From positions 11,069 through 75,068 of the forward strand of contig JACJYT010000012.1 of NCBI GenBank assembly GCA_020635975.1: a stretch of DNA of 64,000 bases, in the 5' to 3' direction. Shown piece after piece: positions 61,436 to 64,000 of this stretch (position 1 is the first letter of the stretch; each line of letters opens with the position of its first letter). Below the pieces are notes generated by a model. That model was given only the letters and a program-made list of their open reading frames with translations. It did no database searches and was not told the DNA's origin. This stretch comes from Chitinophagales bacterium. GTDB lineage: Bacteria > Bacteroidota > Bacteroidia > Chitinophagales > UBA8649. Position numbers and translations under genes: made by a program.

Positions 61436-64000
61436 ATGAAAAAGATCTTACTATTTACATTACTAAGTTGTATGTCGTGGATGAGCGTTCATGCAACTAC
61501 TTGTGGAAGTGCCGAGGTTATTAACCCCGCTTCCTTACCCATTTCTGGTCAAGCCATTGTCTGCGGTGCAGGAAATGACTTGAACTCAACAACAGTTCCA
61601 ACAGCGTGTGGGGCTGCATCAAATAGTTATAAAGGTGGAAACGAAGGGCTATATACCTTTACACCTACCACTACAGGAACCTATACGGTGAGTATTTCGG
61701 GAGTAACTTATACTTCAATTTTTGTTTATGCGGGTTGTCCAACCAGCGGTGGCACTTGCGTGAATTCTATTGGTAATTCAGCTACTTCTAAAAACTTAGC
61801 CGTAGCGCTTACTGCAGGTACCAATTACTACATTTGGTTTGATACTTGGCCAACTCCAAATAGTCCATGTCCAGGTACCTTTAGCTTAAGTCTGTTTGTT
61901 CCGCCAGTTGGCGATAATTGTTCAAATGCGCAAGACTTGGCTTCACTTACTAGTCCTTATGCTGGTACTACAGTTGGCTATGTGAACGATATTACTACGA
62001 GCTGTTTGGATGGAACAGCAGGAGATAGAGTTTTCTTTATGGATGTACCTAATGGATATACTTTATTTATTGGTCAAAGTGCGAATGCTTACGATTCTAA
62101 ACACCGTATTGCTTTTGGTGGTGCTTGTCCTGGTACTACTGAAATAAACACTGGTTATGTAGGGAATTTTCCAACAACTATTACATCAGGAAACATTGCA
62201 GGTTGTTTGGATGACAATGATCTGACACATTACTATTATAATAATGCTAGTGGTGTTACACAAAGAGTATATTGGGTTCAAGACAATTATAATACTAGTT
62301 CCGGCACATTTACCTTGGAGTGGCAGCTAACTGCGCCTCCAGCTTGTCCGGATGTAACAGCTCTAAATGCCACAAACTTTAGTACTACCAATGTAGACAT
62401 TTCTTGGGGAGCTGCGGCAGGTGCTACAAATTATCTTTGGGAGATTCAACCTGTAGGTACTCCTCAAGGTACAGCTGGAGCTATCTCTTCTGGTTCAGGA
62501 GCTGCAATAACAGCTTCAGCGTCTGGCACTTATGTTTCAGGAACTACTTACACTTTATATGTGAATTCAGATTGTGGAGGTTCGACCGGTAATTATCAAA
62601 GTTATAACTTCACCTTGAACATTCCTCCAGCAAACGACAATTGTGGAGCGGCAATTACTTTAGCATCATGTTCTGGTGCACCTCAGAGCTTAGCTGGTAC
62701 TACGGTTAACTCTACTGTAGATGCTGTTTATTCTAGTTGTGGTGCAGGTGGAAATAACACTACAGAACGAGGTGTTTGGTATACCTATGTTGGCGATGAT
62801 AATGAAGTAACTTTAACTACTTGTGATGGTTCAGGAACTGGCTATGATTCAAGATTAACGGTTTACACAGGAAGCTGTGGAAGCTTTACTTGTGTAACTG
62901 CTAATGATGATATGTCACCTGCTTGTGGTTCAGGTTCTTTCCGATCAGAAGTAACTTTTAATGCTTATACTGGAACTACCTACTATATTTTTGTTCATGG
63001 TTATCAAGCTGGTACTGGCTTAAGTGCAACGGGTGCATTCATTTTGAATTGGACCTGTGCTCCTTTATGCTTACCAATTCCATCTAACGATGATTGTGCA
63101 GGAGCTACTTCTTTAACAGTTTCAGCTACATGTACGCCGGTTTCTGGTAACAATACATGTGCTTCTGCCCCTTTATCTAATCCTAGCTGTTTTTCTGCTT
63201 TTGCAACTTTACCAGATGTTTGGTATTCTTTTACAGCAACTAGTAGTTCAGTATTCTTGAATATTACTAATGGCACAGCAACAAGTTTAGGCTATGCAGT
63301 TTATGACGCTTGTGGAGGAACACAATTGTTTTGTAATACGGGCGTGACAAGTGGTGCGGATAATTCTCTTACAGGTCTTACAAGTGGCAATACTTATTTA
63401 GTACAGGTATTAAGTGCTGCAGCAAGTGCTGGTACTTTTGATATTTGTGTTAAACCAGTACTTCCTCCTGCTAATGACGATTGCTCTGGTGCTATCACCT
63501 TAGTACATGAAGCAGCGGGATCTTGTACAACTACAAGTTCTACTTTAATCGCATCTACCGCTAGTATGGCTGCTTGTGCTGGTTCAGGTGTAAATGATGT
63601 ATGGTTTAAATTTGTGGCAACATCAGCTAACGCTACTATTAATGTAACGGCTTCTCCAGATGTAGTTACTCAAGTTTTCCAAGGTGGTAACTGTGGTGCA
63701 TTAGGAACGAGTATTGCTTGTTCTGATCCAGAAACTGTGAACTTAACAGGTCTAAGTGTTGGAACTACCTACTTCGTAAGAGTGAACGCTTGGTCTACTT
63801 TTACAACGCTTGGAAGCTTTAATATTTGTGTAACAACTCCACCACCAGCTCCAGTTAATGATAATTGTGCCAATGCAATTGTGGTATACAGCGGTTATAC
63901 AGTTACAGGATTTAGTACGGCAAATGCTGTTGTTGGTGCAGATATTACTTCTTGCGTGTTTAATGACACTCGCGACGTATGGTTCTCTTACACACCTACA
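61436..64000 (+). CDS. giant secreted repeat protein, 3' partial
   Basis: An open frame of 855 codons running off the window end. Signal peptide MKKILLFTLLSCMSWMSVHA-T, then at least five modules of about 130-150 residues, each opening with a NDNC/NDDC motif (about residues 159, 398, 550, 679 and 807) followed by a DVWY/DVWF.F strand and Y..C segment, resembling PPC-type or similar beta-sandwich modules; one FN3-like domain sits at about 303-390 (CPDVTALNATNFSTTNVDIS). Cysteines in each module suggest disulfides. A T9SS tail would be expected beyond the window. Paralogous in style to, but not a copy of, the preceding gene. Confidence 0.88.
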   Translation, partial: MKKILLFTLLSCMSWMSVHATTCGSAEVINPASLPISGQAIVCGAGNDLNSTTVPTACGAASNSYKGGNEGLYTFTPTTTGTYTVSISGVTYTSIFVYAGCPTSGGTCVNSIGNSATSKNLAVALTAGTNYYIWFDTWPTPNSPCPGTFSLSLFVPPVGDNCSNAQDLASLTSPYAGTTVGYVNDITTSCLDGTAGDRVFFMDVPNGYTLFIGQSANAYDSKHRIAFGGACPGTTEINTGYVGNFPTTITSGNIAGCLDDNDLTHYYYNNASGVTQRVYWVQDNYNTSSGTFTLEWQLTAPPACPDVTALNATNFSTTNVDISWGAAAGATNYLWEIQPVGTPQGTAGAISSGSGAAITASASGTYVSGTTYTLYVNSDCGGSTGNYQSYNFTLNIPPANDNCGAAITLASCSGAPQSLAGTTVNSTVDAVYSSCGAGGNNTTERGVWYTYVGDDNEVTLTTCDGSGTGYDSRLTVYTGSCGSFTCVTANDDMSPACGSGSFRSEVTFNAYTGTTYYIFVHGYQAGTGLSATGAFILNWTCAPLCLPIPSNDDCAGATSLTVSATCTPVSGNNTCASAPLSNPSCFSAFATLPDVWYSFTATSSSVFLNITNGTATSLGYAVYDACGGTQLFCNTGVTSGADNSLTGLTSGNTYLVQVLSAAASAGTFDICVKPVLPPANDDCSGAITLVHEAAGSCTTTSSTLIASTASMAACAGSGVNDVWFKFVATSANATINVTASPDVVTQVFQGGNCGALGTSIACSDPETVNLTGLSVGTTYFVRVNAWSTFTTLGSFNICVTTPPPAPVNDNCANAIVVYSGYTVTGFSTANAVVGADITSCVFNDTRDVWFSYTPT

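Noticed and set aside
1..64000. CRISPR array, tRNA, rRNA, prophage or insertion sequence
   Set aside because: No regular spaced direct repeats other than the heptamer and octamer microsatellites, no cloverleaf sequences, and no transposase or integrase frames were seen on either strand.

Overview
The window is a stretch of ordinary chromosome from a member of the Bacteroidota, most likely the Flavobacteriia. The evidence is AT-rich DNA, SusC/TonB-type receptors with N-terminal carboxypeptidase-regulatory domains, proteins with the type IX secretion (T9SS) C-terminal sorting domain, a TamL/TamB pair, and many promoters of the Bacteroidota type (TAnnTTTG at -7, often only a few bases before the start codon). 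I see no rRNA, tRNA, CRISPR array, insertion sequence, integrase or prophage.

Layout. 1-2924: 3' part of tamB. 2925-3564: a 640 bp gap with a chain of inverted repeats. 3565-7354: a metal locus with a DtxR/MntR-type regulator facing a ZIP transporter plus TonB-dependent receptor unit, whose promoter carries DtxR-like palindromes. 7380-16093: housekeeping and accessory genes (secreted hydrolase, mnmA, 5-alpha-reductase-like membrane enzyme, LuxE-like protein, TPR protein, AtoE-type transporter, MerC/Fur pair, methyltransferase). 16152-25722: coiled-coil membrane protein, second TonB receptor, nudL-yciO-ppk2 operon, glutathione peroxidase, a LexA/CI-like S24 repressor with two operator-like sites, and a TetR/hydrolase divergent pair sharing a 21 bp direct repeat. 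25881-30597: ECF sigma factor with a membrane partner, then a T9SS-sorted M14 carboxypeptidase flanked by heptamer and octamer microsatellites. 30646-33465: carB without the MGS domain. 33558-39143: a probable five-gene operon (glycosyltransferase, orphan OppC-like permease, GAF/SpoIIE phosphatase, HExxH protein, nitroreductase). 39224-46789: DEAD-box helicase, two membrane proteins, bifunctional FTCD, a large unknown lipoprotein, bestrophin. 46805-54760: ruvB, tamL, SpoU methyltransferase, clpS, aminotransferase, HtrA protease, dapF. 54893-64000: two very large secreted multi-domain proteins, the second running off the window.

How it fits together. Cell-surface functions dominate: TamB and TamL for outer-membrane assembly, two TonB receptors, and three long Sec-exported proteins, two with visible T9SS tails. 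Regulation is mostly local: the MntR-like, S24 and TetR-like regulators each sit beside palindromes or repeats that overlap consensus promoter boxes. Genes are packed very tightly; most convergent pairs abut or overlap and only three or four intrinsic terminators are visible. No single undescribed defence or mobile system is evident. The candidates most worth testing are the MntR-ZIP-TonB receptor metal uptake unit, the orphan permease/SpoIIE operon, the lone LuxE-like protein, the structured 640 bp gap and the period-7 repeat array.
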